Assembly (NCBI GenBank): GCA_030639305.1
Contig: DAOWCY010000018.1
Location: 1 to 53,761, forward strand
Reading direction: 5' to 3'
Origin: JAGLQA01 sp023135565
Lineage (GTDB): Bacteria; Acidobacteriota; Aminicenantia; UBA2199
Length of the DNA: 53,761 bases
Position 1 is the first letter of the stretch. Each line of letters begins with the position of its first letter. Shown piece by piece: positions 33,123-43,093 of the stretch. Position numbers and translations under genes: made by a program. The notes below the pieces were generated by a model. It was not told the DNA's origin. It worked only from the letters and a program-made list of their open reading frames with translations, and did no database searches.

Positions 33123-33814
33123 CGTACTCCCTGTGCCTGTTGGATTAAGCTGGCGTAAAAAGCCATATCTTCACTGATAAGGGGGTTTTCTTCCATTAAT
33201 TGCAAAACTTTCTCTTTTTGTAGGCTCCGATAGGTCCTGGTATTCACCGTCAGCATGGTATCATTTTCCCTTATTACAAACTTCTCTTCCATTATTTTGA
33301 CAAGTCCCACAACCCTGTCGGCGCTGTTCCTGGCGAATTTAATCTGGAACCATTTGTCCAAAAGAAAGGAATATACATTTTCAGTCTTGAATTGATTCGG
33401 TTCCACTTCGTACTGTTCTATATTCTTTATAAAGTCGGAGAATATCATTTTTTTGGTTCTTTCTGCCACGCCGAGTCTGAATTCTTCCAATTCCCAACTG
33501 AATCCTGTCTCAGTTTCCTGGTCTTTAATACGCCTTAGTTCAAAAGAATAGGCCTTACTCTCCTGCCCGTCATCTTTTAATTTTGCTTCTAAATCCTTCT
33601 TTAAACCCTTGAATTCAACAATACTTCCCTTAAACCTTTTCTTAGCTTTTTCCAATGCTTCAATCATATATCCTAAGATGTCGGAAAAATGTGCCAGTTC
33701 GCTAATTTCGCGGACTAATTTGATTCTCCTGGTTTCTTCACCACCCCCTAATTTTATTTTATCGGTTCCAGCCGCTGTCGAAACCCCTTTTCTTTGCTCA
33801 TTTTTTATAGCCAT
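33119..33814 (-). CDS. Uncharacterised helical protein, last gene of the ATPase operon
   Basis: 231 residues, soluble, charged and predicted largely helical, with a coiled-coil-like segment at about 40-85 (DILGYMIEALEKAKKRFKGS) and no known motif. An AGGAGG site precedes the start, and it lies 24 bp after the ATPase-kinase gene, so it is the fourth gene of the operon starting at 39913. A partner or substrate of the kinase is a reasonable guess. Convergent with, and overlapping by 4 bp, the ABC fusion gene. Confidence 0.65.
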   Translation of the reverse strand: MAIKNEQRKGVSTAAGTDKIKLGGGEETRRIKLVREISELAHFSDILGYMIEALEKAKKRFKGSIVEFKGLKKDLEAKLKDDGQESKAYSFELRRIKDQETETGFSWELEEFRLGVAERTKKMIFSDFIKNIEQYEVEPNQFKTENVYSFLLDKWFQIKFARNSADRVVGLVKIMEEKFVIRENDTMLTVNTRTYRSLQKEKVLQLMEENPLISEDMAFYASLIQQAQGVR

Positions 33815-33838
33815 TTTACCTCCTTTAGAAAAATAAAT

Positions 33839-35764
33839 TTATACTTGCAGTTTCTGGGTGACGCTCTCATCCTTAAAATTCAAAATTCTCAGTTTCTTTT
33901 CTAATGACTCCAGCTTATCCAACGCTTCACCGGCACTCTGGAACCTTTTTTCTTTCCCTTTTTGTATACATTTCTCGATTAATTTAGCAAACTCATCAGG
34001 AAACCCCGGTCTAAATTTGCTGACTTTCGGGACAGGGTCATACAGATGTTTCTGATAGATTTCGCTACTTCGCCCTGTATAAGGCGCTCTCCCGGTTACC
34101 AACTCAAACATTGTAATCCCAGCAGAATAGATATCCGACCGATGATCCACCAGTTCCTTCTTGACTTGTTCCGGTGATATATATTTAGGAGAACCGATAA
34201 TGAATCTGGATTCATTTTGGCTATTATAAGTCTCGGAAATAATAGCTATCCCAAAATCGATAACTTTAATGACATTGCCACGATTTTTCATAATGTTGCC
34301 CGGCTTGATATCCCTATGGATCACGCCTTTCTTATGGGAGTAGCTTAGGGCGGCAAATAAACTTTTCCCTACTAACAGTACTTCTTTAAGGTCTATTTTT
34401 TTTTCTTTTTTAAGAATCTCTACATAATTTTTCCCTTCAATATACTCCATTATAGTTCGGTATCCATCTTCAGTCGGCAGAACATCATAAACCCTAACGA
34501 TATTAGGATGCTCTAATTTTGCTATAGCCCGGGCTTCTCTAAGAAGCTCTTCAAAGTTCTCTTTACTATGGGTTATGTCACTACCAAGCTCTTTGACAGC
34601 TACTGTTCTACCCAGAAACATATCCCTGGTTTTATATATAATCCCTCGTCCTCCCTCTCCGATCTTCTCGTATCCTCGAAACCTGGGTTCATACATTAGT
34701 CTCATTTTTTTATATTTTTTAACACCCGGATCATCGATTTTAATATCCAGAATATATTTAAGATATTCTTCGAAGACCTTGTTGCGAATGGAACAAGAAG
34801 AGTTTTCATCTTCACTGATGGGACCTGCTCCCCTGGTTGAAAAATCTTTATAAGGGAAGTATTTCTTCTTTTTACCCGCAAAGATTTCCCTGATTAGCTG
34901 GTCAAGTCTTTTGCTTTTTCCCAGGTCATTTTTTAGCAAATCAATGGTTGTATTGTTTGTAAATAAACTATTTATCGAAACTTCTACATCTCTCAAAGAA
35001 ACACATCTATTCTCTTCATATGCGATATTCACCAGATGAAAACAGACTTGCTGAAGCATTTGCGGATGCCCCCCAAGCTGGGATAAAATTTCATCTTTTG
35101 CAAGCGTTTCAATTTTAATTCCTAATTTTCTAAAAGGTATTTCGATAAGTTTTTCTGATTCTTGATCCGAAAAATCTTTTAAATATAATCTTTCCGCAAT
35201 GTTGAAAGGAGAAGTTTTGCCAGCCGTTTGGGCGATTAAATCAGCCGAACCGGTTACAATAACCGTATACCGGTCTAACTCCCTGTTATCATAGCGGTCG
35301 TGAAATATTTTTCGCCAGATATGCAAAAAATCGTTCAGGAAGGGTAGACTATCAATCTCATCGAAAAGGAAGATGATTTTTTTATTATTATCCTCTGCCC
35401 TGAATTTTTCTAAAAAACTAATGAAACTAAAACCGGGGCTGTTATCATCCCAATCAGTGGCGGAGGGAGGGTGTTGAGAAGAAATTCTACTGAGTACCTT
35501 GTCTCTCAACCAACGATAAAAACTTTCTTCATTAGTTATAGAAATTGCCAGGTCAAAAGAGATATAATAAGCATCCGACAGCCCATGCCGGATTTGCCGT
35601 AAAAATGTGGTCTTACCTACCTGTCTCGGGCCCGAAATGGACCAATAGCTGCCATTCAGGATCCCGTGGATGACTTTTTCAAGATATCCGTTCCTTTCTA
35701 CAAGAACGAGTTTATCTTCATGAGGATTTAAGGGGCCAAGGTATTTATATGGATTGTTATGCAT
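33839..35764 (-). CDS. AAA-like ATPase fused to Ser/Thr kinase
   Basis: 641 residues. Residues 1-340 form the shared ATPase chassis: NPYKYLGPLNP opening, Walker A SGPRQVGKTTFLRQ (K51), Walker B IIFLFDEIDSLPF (near 135), sensor VIVTGSADLI, GGHPQMLQQVC, and the RNKVFEEYLKYI end. Residues about 365-625 are a complete kinase: IGEGGRGIIY, VAVKELG, VIHRDIKPGN (HRD near 482), KVIDFGIAII (near 503) and GSPKYISPEQ. The ATP-dependent switch probably controls the kinase in cis. The start codon follows the upstream stop without a gap (TAA-ATG), implying translational coupling. Confidence 0.88.
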   Translation of the reverse strand: MHNNPYKYLGPLNPHEDKLVLVERNGYLEKVIHGILNGSYWSISGPRQVGKTTFLRQIRHGLSDAYYISFDLAISITNEESFYRWLRDKVLSRISSQHPPSATDWDDNSPGFSFISFLEKFRAEDNNKKIIFLFDEIDSLPFLNDFLHIWRKIFHDRYDNRELDRYTVIVTGSADLIAQTAGKTSPFNIAERLYLKDFSDQESEKLIEIPFRKLGIKIETLAKDEILSQLGGHPQMLQQVCFHLVNIAYEENRCVSLRDVEVSINSLFTNNTTIDLLKNDLGKSKRLDQLIREIFAGKKKKYFPYKDFSTRGAGPISEDENSSCSIRNKVFEEYLKYILDIKIDDPGVKKYKKMRLMYEPRFRGYEKIGEGGRGIIYKTRDMFLGRTVAVKELGSDITHSKENFEELLREARAIAKLEHPNIVRVYDVLPTEDGYRTIMEYIEGKNYVEILKKEKKIDLKEVLLVGKSLFAALSYSHKKGVIHRDIKPGNIMKNRGNVIKVIDFGIAIISETYNSQNESRFIIGSPKYISPEQVKKELVDHRSDIYSAGITMFELVTGRAPYTGRSSEIYQKHLYDPVPKVSKFRPGFPDEFAKLIEKCIQKGKEKRFQSAGEALDKLESLEKKLRILNFKDESVTQKLQV

Positions 35765-37006
35765 TTAGCTGTGCCTCTTTCCTATGACATAAACCAGGAA
35801 AAAAATGAGTACTAATGTTAACAGAGAAATCGCTGTGATAACTCCTGGAGAATAATCCGCTAATAATGATATGAGTCCAATTACTGTAGAAAAAAGACTT
35901 AATATAATGGATAGAGTATTCACGATTCTATCCTGATTATCTTTATTTTTTTTCTTTTGAACCGGGGACTGAGAGTATCTTTTTTTCATAAAATCAATAA
36001 TACATTTTCGGTAAACCTTATTTCTAATTGCACAATTGGATTTTTTATTAGTGATAGCCCCGACTCCAGATATTGCAAATTCTTTATAAGGATAAAATTT
36101 CCTCCTCTTTCCATTTAAAATATCTCTAAGTAAGCTCTCAAGAATTTTGTTGTTTATTATATTTTGCTTCAAGGTATCGAGATTCGAATTTAAAACCATC
36201 AGTTCATCTATCGCTTCTTTCACTTCTTTTCCAGTTATAGTGACATTCGGCTTGCCTGCCCTGTCAACCAAAATATAACAGGCATGCTGGAGCATTTGCG
36301 GGTGACCAGATATTCGGGATACCAATTTGTTCTTTGCCTTATGTTCGATATTAATATTTAACTTTTTAAAAGATCTGTTAATTAAATTTTCCGAATGCCC
36401 ATGTGAAAAGTCTTTAAGATATAATAATTTTGCAATATTGAAGGGAGATGTTGGGCCGGTTGTTTTCTCTATTAAATCTACTGATCCCGTTATAACCGGA
36501 GCGTATTGCCTTAGTTCTTCATTTTCATATCGTTCGTGGAAAACTTTTCGCCAGATATGTAAAAATTCCCTCAGGAAAGGCAGTCTATCAATCTCATCGA
36601 AAAGAAGAATGATCTTTTTTTTTTTGTCTTCAGCTCGGAACCATTCTAAAAAACAGAGGAAACCGAAACCGGGATTTTCATTCTCAAAGTCATGTTTTTT
36701 CTGAAAATCTTGCTTTGAAGGAACTCTATTAAATATCTCATCCCTCAACCAACAATAGAAGTCCCTTTCTTTAATCGATGGTATGACCTCAAAATCTATA
36801 TATACATGATATTCGTTTTCAGATTGCTGCTTAATCTGCCTTAGAAACGTAGTTTTGCCTATTTGCCGTGGCCCTAAAACTGCCCAATAATCACCCTTTT
36901 TTATTCCTGCAATCACTCTATTCACATCTACTGCCCTGGGGACACAAGTAAGTTCATGTTTTACCGGGTCTAAAGGGCCTGTGTATTCATAGGGATTTTC
37001 TTCCAT
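35765..37006 (-). CDS. AAA-like ATPase with C-terminal membrane hairpin
   Basis: 413 residues. The same chassis as its neighbours at 1-345: NPYEYTGPLDP, Walker A LGPRQIGKTTFLRQ, Walker B IILLFDEIDRLPF, sensor VITGSVDLI and SGHPQMLQHAC. The C-terminus (about 360-413) has two transmembrane helices (TLSIILSLFSTVIGLISLLA and ITAISLLTLVLIFFLVYVI) with a very short loop between. A membrane-tethered or pore-forming output is suggested by analogy with effector modules of defence ATPases (inference). The ribosome site GGAG lies inside the last codons of the upstream gene, 6 bp away. Confidence 0.85.
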   Translation of the reverse strand: MEENPYEYTGPLDPVKHELTCVPRAVDVNRVIAGIKKGDYWAVLGPRQIGKTTFLRQIKQQSENEYHVYIDFEVIPSIKERDFYCWLRDEIFNRVPSKQDFQKKHDFENENPGFGFLCFLEWFRAEDKKKKIILLFDEIDRLPFLREFLHIWRKVFHERYENEELRQYAPVITGSVDLIEKTTGPTSPFNIAKLLYLKDFSHGHSENLINRSFKKLNINIEHKAKNKLVSRISGHPQMLQHACYILVDRAGKPNVTITGKEVKEAIDELMVLNSNLDTLKQNIINNKILESLLRDILNGKRRKFYPYKEFAISGVGAITNKKSNCAIRNKVYRKCIIDFMKKRYSQSPVQKKKNKDNQDRIVNTLSIILSLFSTVIGLISLLADYSPGVITAISLLTLVLIFFLVYVIGKRHS

Positions 37007-37012
37007 TTGTTT

Positions 37013-39913
37013 TTATCTCCAATCTAATTTTTCTCTATAAGATCCTCCGGCTTTTCTTTTCAAAATATCCGGAAAAACATCCAACGCAAAACTATAATTA
37101 CCTCCTCCTTTATCAACCAGGATGAAGCGCTGCCCCAGGTTTTCCAGGTGTTTTTTAATCTCATCCGCCTGGATATCAACCCCTTCGTTTAATAATTTCT
37201 TGCTTATTTTATTGATAGAAAAAGTTTTCCCATCTTTCGCTTTTGGACGATCTTCCACCAACAGGATCAGGATTAATTTCTGAATCCTATCTAATGTGGA
37301 AAACATATATACCTCATCCATAATGTACTTTTCATATTCTGTATCATACAGCTTATCGATATCTTGCTTAAAAATGGTTCTCCGATCATCTTCTTTACGG
37401 TGTTCATCCAAATTTTCGATCAATTTTTTGCAAAAGAATTGCAGCAGGTTCGGGTGGCACCCGGTATATCCAAGGATAAGTTCCCTATCCTCTAAATTTT
37501 TATACTGAACACCGATACTCTCCATAGGGCTTGTGATCAACTCCAATGCCGCTTCTCTTTCCAGTGGCCCGAGTACTATCTCCTCACAAAAATTGTACAG
37601 GGGATTTTTTAAATCCCGCTTTTTTTGAAATAATTCCTCGAATCCGGCAAAAATAAATTGACAAATTTTTTCCTGGGATAGTTTACGAAATATACGCAGC
37701 AGTTTAAAGTTGTTCTTCCTGTCAAATTCAATAAGATGGTCGATCTCATCGAAGACAAATATGATTTTTTGCCCCCCTTGAGAAAGATCATCGACAACAG
37801 CAGGTATTTTCGAAATGTCCGGCCCCAAAGGAAATTTATTAAAATCGACCTTTTTATTAAATTTTTTTTCGATTTTAGACTTTAAACTTGCAAGAAAAAG
37901 TCTATAGCTTTTGGCTTTGAAAAATTCATATTCTAAGTCCATATAGAGATAATTTACCCCAGGCATAGCGTCTTCCGTTATTTTGAGCTGCAGTGAAGAT
38001 TTCCCTATTTTCCTGGCTCCCACGATAGCATAACTGGTATTGGAATTACTACTGATCCGGTTAATAATCTTGCTGCGGCCATAAAACACTGTTGTAGTCG
38101 GCCCGGCTATTGTATAAGGAGATACCCGCTCTAATGAGAGTTTATTGAAGATTACTTTCCTGGCAGCTTCCCGCGGTCTGTCTGATAGTATGATTTTTTT
38201 GAGATCGTTTTCCTCGATAGTAATCAGGCTTAAATGTGGCTTTTTTGTTAGGTTCTCGATCCTTTCGACCCTTTTAAAATAAAAGAAAAAGGTTAACCTG
38301 TTCTGTGCGTCCTGGGCAAATCTGACCGCCTGTTTCTCGATATAAGACACATCATTTTTTTTCAACTCCGGTCTATCCTGAACGAAGCACAGGGCCTCCT
38401 CTAATTTACCGATCCTCAAATTCTCTATATCGATAATAAAATAATTCTCCCTGTATAAAGACCCTTTTTTGATTCTTAGATTTAAAGTGCTGCAAAAAGT
38501 GTTAAAAAATTCTTCTAATTGGCTTACCGCCTCAATGAAACAGTTCGTTACGATATTTTTTAGCAGCAAGTACCACTTTCTTGAGATGTCTAAAATTTTC
38601 TCCTTATCGAAGGGCAGCAGCTCCTTTGCCGGCAGCTTCTCGATCTCTTCAATGATATTGACAAGATCTATCTTATCAGCTATATGATCGATATTTTCCA
38701 TAAGAGTTTTTATAAAAGGGTGTTCTTTTTTTATCCATTCTCCAAAGATGGTGATTTTAAAAGGGTAATGGGGAAACTGCCCTTCTTCCATGCTATCGAG
38801 ATAACCGAAAGCTTCCAATTTTTCGATTTCTTCGTAAAGTCTATTATCGAAAATATTATCCAATAACGTACCTTTTCTTAAAGCATAAAAACTCCCTTTC
38901 CTTTCCGTAACCCTATCATCAGCCAGGGCAGAGGCGATTATCCGGGCTTCCTTAGTAAATTTATTTTCCCAGTAATAGCCAAACTCCGCTGTCGGGGTTT
39001 CTAATATTCCCTTTACAACCTGTTCGACATCCGTTTTTGTACAACGGTTCCGCTGCTCTTTCTTTAAGAGGTTTATCAAATGAAAACAGATTAATTGTTG
39101 AAAAAACAAATTTCCGCCTGAATGGTAAATGATGCTCTTGAGCGCATCTTCTGCATATACCAATTTCCCTTTTACCGGTTCGATGATTAACTTTTTAACA
39201 TTTGCTTCGGTCAGCATCTTATTCACATCGATACTTGGAGACGAAGCTAACAAAGTCTTGACGGTTTTATCGCCGGTAAAATCGGGCAATCTTTTATCCC
39301 CGGCCATGATCAGGCCATAATTGCTCCAACTATGTTCAATATTTTTCAAGTACCTGATAAATAGGGAAATCGTTTCGGGTTCAGTCTTATCCAGCAGATC
39401 ATCCAACTCATCAAAAATTACAACCGCAATTTTTCCCTCAGCGAGATTGGAAGCAATTGTCAAAAAAATCGATTCCAGGGTATTAATATTATCTTTCTTG
39501 CGCCGTTCTCCAAAATAATTGGGTTGAGGAATGCTGTATCCTCTTTTATTCAGGTTTCTCACCACATCTTTGTAAAGAGAAAATAACAAATCGTCAACAT
39601 CAAGGTCCGCATATTTTTTTAAGTTAAGGTAAATAGGGACATAATTTTCTCCCAGCAATCCCGGTTCTCTTTCAATTTTCTTTAAAGTACCTGTTTTCCC
39701 GGAACCGGGGTTGCCCTGGAGAACCACGACTCTCCGTTCAGGCTGGTTATTGAATACACTTTTAATTCGCTGTATCACATCCTCGTGATAAAATTGTTCT
39801 CCCCACTCCGAATCGTATAGATAGTAAGGGTTGTCGATTCCGCTGAAGCTATCTTTCACTGCCGGAGCAGCATCCATATTCGGTTTTTCACCACAGTCTC
39901 TCTCTTCATTCAT
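37013..39913 (-). CDS. Double P-loop STAND-like ATPase, paralogue A
   Basis: 966 residues. First ATPase at about 25-330: Walker A QGNPGSGKTGTLKKI (67-74), Walker B AVVIFDELDDLLD (D168, E169), then a winged-helix-like part ending FGEWIKKEHPF. An unidentified middle region (about 430-600) follows. The second ATPase begins with VFYGRSKIINRI, Walker A VGARKIGKSSLQ (near 630), Walker B IIFVFDEIDHLIEF (near 718), sensor FIFAGFEELF and GCHPNLLQFFCKKLIENL, and ends in a winged helix. The layout recalls STAND/Orc-Cdc6-like switches. First gene of a four-gene operon. About two thirds identical by eye to the next gene upstream. Confidence 0.85.
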   Translation of the reverse strand: MNEERDCGEKPNMDAAPAVKDSFSGIDNPYYLYDSEWGEQFYHEDVIQRIKSVFNNQPERRVVVLQGNPGSGKTGTLKKIEREPGLLGENYVPIYLNLKKYADLDVDDLLFSLYKDVVRNLNKRGYSIPQPNYFGERRKKDNINTLESIFLTIASNLAEGKIAVVIFDELDDLLDKTEPETISLFIRYLKNIEHSWSNYGLIMAGDKRLPDFTGDKTVKTLLASSPSIDVNKMLTEANVKKLIIEPVKGKLVYAEDALKSIIYHSGGNLFFQQLICFHLINLLKKEQRNRCTKTDVEQVVKGILETPTAEFGYYWENKFTKEARIIASALADDRVTERKGSFYALRKGTLLDNIFDNRLYEEIEKLEAFGYLDSMEEGQFPHYPFKITIFGEWIKKEHPFIKTLMENIDHIADKIDLVNIIEEIEKLPAKELLPFDKEKILDISRKWYLLLKNIVTNCFIEAVSQLEEFFNTFCSTLNLRIKKGSLYRENYFIIDIENLRIGKLEEALCFVQDRPELKKNDVSYIEKQAVRFAQDAQNRLTFFFYFKRVERIENLTKKPHLSLITIEENDLKKIILSDRPREAARKVIFNKLSLERVSPYTIAGPTTTVFYGRSKIINRISSNSNTSYAIVGARKIGKSSLQLKITEDAMPGVNYLYMDLEYEFFKAKSYRLFLASLKSKIEKKFNKKVDFNKFPLGPDISKIPAVVDDLSQGGQKIIFVFDEIDHLIEFDRKNNFKLLRIFRKLSQEKICQFIFAGFEELFQKKRDLKNPLYNFCEEIVLGPLEREAALELITSPMESIGVQYKNLEDRELILGYTGCHPNLLQFFCKKLIENLDEHRKEDDRRTIFKQDIDKLYDTEYEKYIMDEVYMFSTLDRIQKLILILLVEDRPKAKDGKTFSINKISKKLLNEGVDIQADEIKKHLENLGQRFILVDKGGGNYSFALDVFPDILKRKAGGSYREKLDWR

Positions 39914-39947
39914 CTCACTTATCCTTCATAATCTTTTTTAAGACTTT

Positions 39948-39975
39948 ATTATAATACAAAATAAAAAAAAATCAA
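39948..39975 (-). promoter_or_regulatory. Promoter of the four-gene ATPase operon (shared type)
   Basis: Minus-strand TTGATT (39970-39975), a 16-bp spacer and TATAAT (39948-39953). It matches the promoters at 42959-42986 and 46225-46252 in -35, spacer length, T-rich spacer and the TATTATAATA around the -10. Confidence 0.7.
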
Positions 39976-40037
39976 GAGAAATCCCTCCGAAAAATCAAAT
40001 TAGTTTGGGGTAACTTTCTTTGCATTTAAAAGGATTT

Positions 40038-42923
40038 CTACTCGTTTGCCATTATCTCCAGTCTAATTTTGTTCTTATAAAATTCATCGATCCTTTTCCG
40101 CAAAATCTCCGGGAAAACATCAAGAGCAAAATTGTAATTACCTCCCCCTCTATCAACCATAATGAAACGCTGAACCAAATTTCTCAGGTATCGACCGATA
40201 TCATCTATAGGTATTTCAATCCCTTCGTTTGCTAATTTGCTTTTAATCCAGTTCACCGAAAAAGTATTCCTCCTTCTTAATCGGTCTTCTACCAGCAGCA
40301 AAAGGATTAACTTTTCGATATTATTCAAGGTGGAAAACATATATACATCGTTCATGATGTACTCTTCATATTTCGTATCGTAAAGTTTCTCGATATCCTC
40401 TTTAAAGATGGTCCTCCTTTCTTTTGATCTGTGGTGTTTTTCAACGTTCTCAATCAACTTTTTGCAAAAGAATTGCAGCAGGTTCGGATGACAACCGGTA
40501 TACCTCAGGATGAGTTCCCTATCTTCTAAATTTTTATACTGAACTCCGATACTCTCCATAGGGCTTGTGATCAACTCCAATGCCGCTTCTTTTTCTAGTG
40601 GTCCAAGTTCTATCTCTTCGCAAAAATTGTATAGAGGATTCTCTATATCTCTCTGCTGCTTGAATAACTCCTGAAAACCGGAAAAAATAAATTGACAGAT
40701 GTTTTCCTGGGACAGGCTGCGAAATATACGCAGTAATTTAAAGTTGTTCTTACTGTCGAATACGATCAGGTCGTCGATCTCATCAAAAACGAATGTGATT
40801 TTTTGCCCCCTTTGCAAAAGATCAGTTACAACCGCAGGTATTTTCGAAATGTCCGGGCCCACAAGGAATTTATTAAAATCGACCTTTTTTTTAAACTTCT
40901 TTTCGATTTTAGACTTTAAACTTGTAAGAAACGGTCTATAGCTTTTGGTAATAGAAAATTCATATTCTAAGTTCATAAAAAGATAATTTAGCCCATGTAT
41001 CGCGTTTTCCGTTATTTTGATCTGCAGGGAAGATTTGCCGATTCTCCTGGCTCCAACGATGGCATAACTGGTATTAGGATTACTATTTATCCGGTTAATA
41101 ATCTTGCTGCGGCCATAAAAAACTGTTGTACTCGGTCCAGCGACAACATAGGGAGACACCCGCTGCAAAGAGAGTTTGCTGAAGATGACATTTCTGGCAG
41201 CCTCCTGTGGTCTGTCAGATAATATGATCTTTTTAAAATCGTTTTCGTTGATAGTAATCAGGCTTAAATGTGGTTTTTTTGTTAGGTTCTCGATCCCTTC
41301 GAGCCTTTTAAAATAAAAGAAAAAGATCAACCTATCCTGTGCGTCCTGGGCAAATCTTGCTGCCTGTTGTTCGATATAAGAAATCTCATTTTCGTTCAGT
41401 TCAGGTCTATCCTGAATGAAACACAGGGCTTCCTCCAAAGTACCGATTCTCAAGTTCTTTATATCGATAATAAAACAATTCTCCCCGGATGAAGACTCTT
41501 CATTAATTTTTATATCTAAAATGCCGCAAAAAATTTTAAAAAAATCTTCTAACTGGCTTGCTTTAGCAGTAAAACGGTTCTTTACTATATTCTTTAGAAG
41601 CGAGTGCCATTTTTTCGAGATGTCTAAAATTTTCCCCTTATCGAAGGGAAGTAATTTCTTTCCTGCGATCTTGTCAATCTCTTTAATGGTTGTTTCAAGA
41701 TCAATTTTATCGACAACAGCATCGATATTTTGTATAACGGTTTTTATAAAGGGGTGCTCTCTTTGTATCCATTTTCCCAAAAGTGCAATCTTGAACGGGA
41801 ATTCATGAAACCGCCTCCCTTCCATTTTATTGAGGTAACCGAAATAATACATTTTCGCAATTTTCCTATATGCCTCTTTCCCCAAAATATTATCCAATAG
41901 CGTCCCTTTCTTTAGCGTATATCGTTTTCCTCTCCTTCCTGTTATCCGTCTATCCACAAATGCAGAGGCAACTATCCGCTCCATTGAGGAAAACTTGTTC
42001 TCCCAATAATATCCAAATTCAGCTATCGATCCTTTCAATATCCCTTTGATAGCTTGTTCAACATCAACGTTTCTACAATGGTTTTTCTTTTTTTTATCCA
42101 TGTAGGTTACTAGTTGATGGCAGATTAATTGTTGAAAAAAAAGACTTCCACCTGAATAGTAAATGATGCTCCTGACCGCATCTTCTGCATATCTCAATGT
42201 TCCTTTTACCGGTTCGATGATTAACTTTCTAATATTTGCTTCGGTCAGCATCTCATTCACATCGATACCTGGAGATGAAGCCAACAAACTCTTGACGGTT
42301 TTATCGCCGGTAAAATCGGACAATCTCTTATCTACCGCCATGATTAACCTATAACTGCTCCAATTATATTCAATATTTTTTAAATACCTGATGAATGAAG
42401 AAATCGTTTCAGGTTCAATCTTATCCAGTAAATCATCCAATTCATCAAAAATTAAAACCGCAATCTTTCCCTCGGGAAGATTGGATGCAATTGTCAAAAA
42501 AATCGATTCCAGGGTATTAATATCATCTTTCTTGCGCCGTTCTCCAAAATAATTGGGCTGCGGAATGCTGCATCCTCTCTTATTCAGGTTCACCACCATA
42601 TCTTTGTAAAGAGAAAATAACAAATCGTTAAAATCGAGGTTGGCATTTTTTTTTAAGTTAACGTAAATAGAGATATAATTTTCTCCCAGCAATCCCGGTT
42701 CTCTTGCAATTTTCTTTAAAGTACCTGTTTTCCCGGAACCGGGGTTGCCCTGGAGCACCACGATCCTCCTTTCAGGCTGGTCATTGAATATATCTCTAAT
42801 TCTCTGTATCACTTCCTCATGATAAAATTGTTCCCCCGATTTGGGATCATAAATATAGTATGGGTTGTCGATTTCGACAAAACTATCTCCTGCTGCTCTA
42901 CTGAACCTGTTCGTTTCACTCAT
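40038..42923 (-). CDS. Double P-loop STAND-like ATPase, paralogue B
   Basis: 961 residues, colinear with the downstream paralogue over its whole length. First Walker A QGNPGSGKTGTLKKI, Walker B AVLIFDELDDLLD; second Walker A VGARRIGKSSLQ, Walker B ITFVFDEIDDLIVF; FIFSGFQELFKQ and GCHPNLLQFFCKKLIEN in the second domain. Differences cluster in the middle region and the winged-helix parts, while the ATPase cores stay close. All motif residues are intact in both copies, so both are probably functional. It has its own promoter and appears monocistronic, 124 bp before the next operon. A tandem gene duplication. Confidence 0.85.
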   Translation of the reverse strand: MSETNRFSRAAGDSFVEIDNPYYIYDPKSGEQFYHEEVIQRIRDIFNDQPERRIVVLQGNPGSGKTGTLKKIAREPGLLGENYISIYVNLKKNANLDFNDLLFSLYKDMVVNLNKRGCSIPQPNYFGERRKKDDINTLESIFLTIASNLPEGKIAVLIFDELDDLLDKIEPETISSFIRYLKNIEYNWSSYRLIMAVDKRLSDFTGDKTVKSLLASSPGIDVNEMLTEANIRKLIIEPVKGTLRYAEDAVRSIIYYSGGSLFFQQLICHQLVTYMDKKKKNHCRNVDVEQAIKGILKGSIAEFGYYWENKFSSMERIVASAFVDRRITGRRGKRYTLKKGTLLDNILGKEAYRKIAKMYYFGYLNKMEGRRFHEFPFKIALLGKWIQREHPFIKTVIQNIDAVVDKIDLETTIKEIDKIAGKKLLPFDKGKILDISKKWHSLLKNIVKNRFTAKASQLEDFFKIFCGILDIKINEESSSGENCFIIDIKNLRIGTLEEALCFIQDRPELNENEISYIEQQAARFAQDAQDRLIFFFYFKRLEGIENLTKKPHLSLITINENDFKKIILSDRPQEAARNVIFSKLSLQRVSPYVVAGPSTTVFYGRSKIINRINSNPNTSYAIVGARRIGKSSLQIKITENAIHGLNYLFMNLEYEFSITKSYRPFLTSLKSKIEKKFKKKVDFNKFLVGPDISKIPAVVTDLLQRGQKITFVFDEIDDLIVFDSKNNFKLLRIFRSLSQENICQFIFSGFQELFKQQRDIENPLYNFCEEIELGPLEKEAALELITSPMESIGVQYKNLEDRELILRYTGCHPNLLQFFCKKLIENVEKHHRSKERRTIFKEDIEKLYDTKYEEYIMNDVYMFSTLNNIEKLILLLLVEDRLRRRNTFSVNWIKSKLANEGIEIPIDDIGRYLRNLVQRFIMVDRGGGNYNFALDVFPEILRKRIDEFYKNKIRLEIMANE

Positions 42924-42958
42924 CTCGATTGGCCTATTAAAACTTTTCTTAAGCTTCT

Positions 42959-42986
42959 ATTATAATACAAAACAAAAAAATATCAA
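42959..42986 (-). promoter_or_regulatory. Promoter of ATPase paralogue B (shared type)
   Basis: Minus-strand TTGATA (42981-42986), a 16-bp T-rich spacer and TATAAT (42959-42964). Start codon about 36 nt downstream. Confidence 0.7.
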
Positions 42987-43093
42987 GATAAAATTCAAAC
43001 TAACTCCATAATAGATGCGCATATTTTTAGCGAGACCTCCTAAAAAATCCAATCGTTATAAATCCTGTTACCGCCAATCACCATTCTATATTT

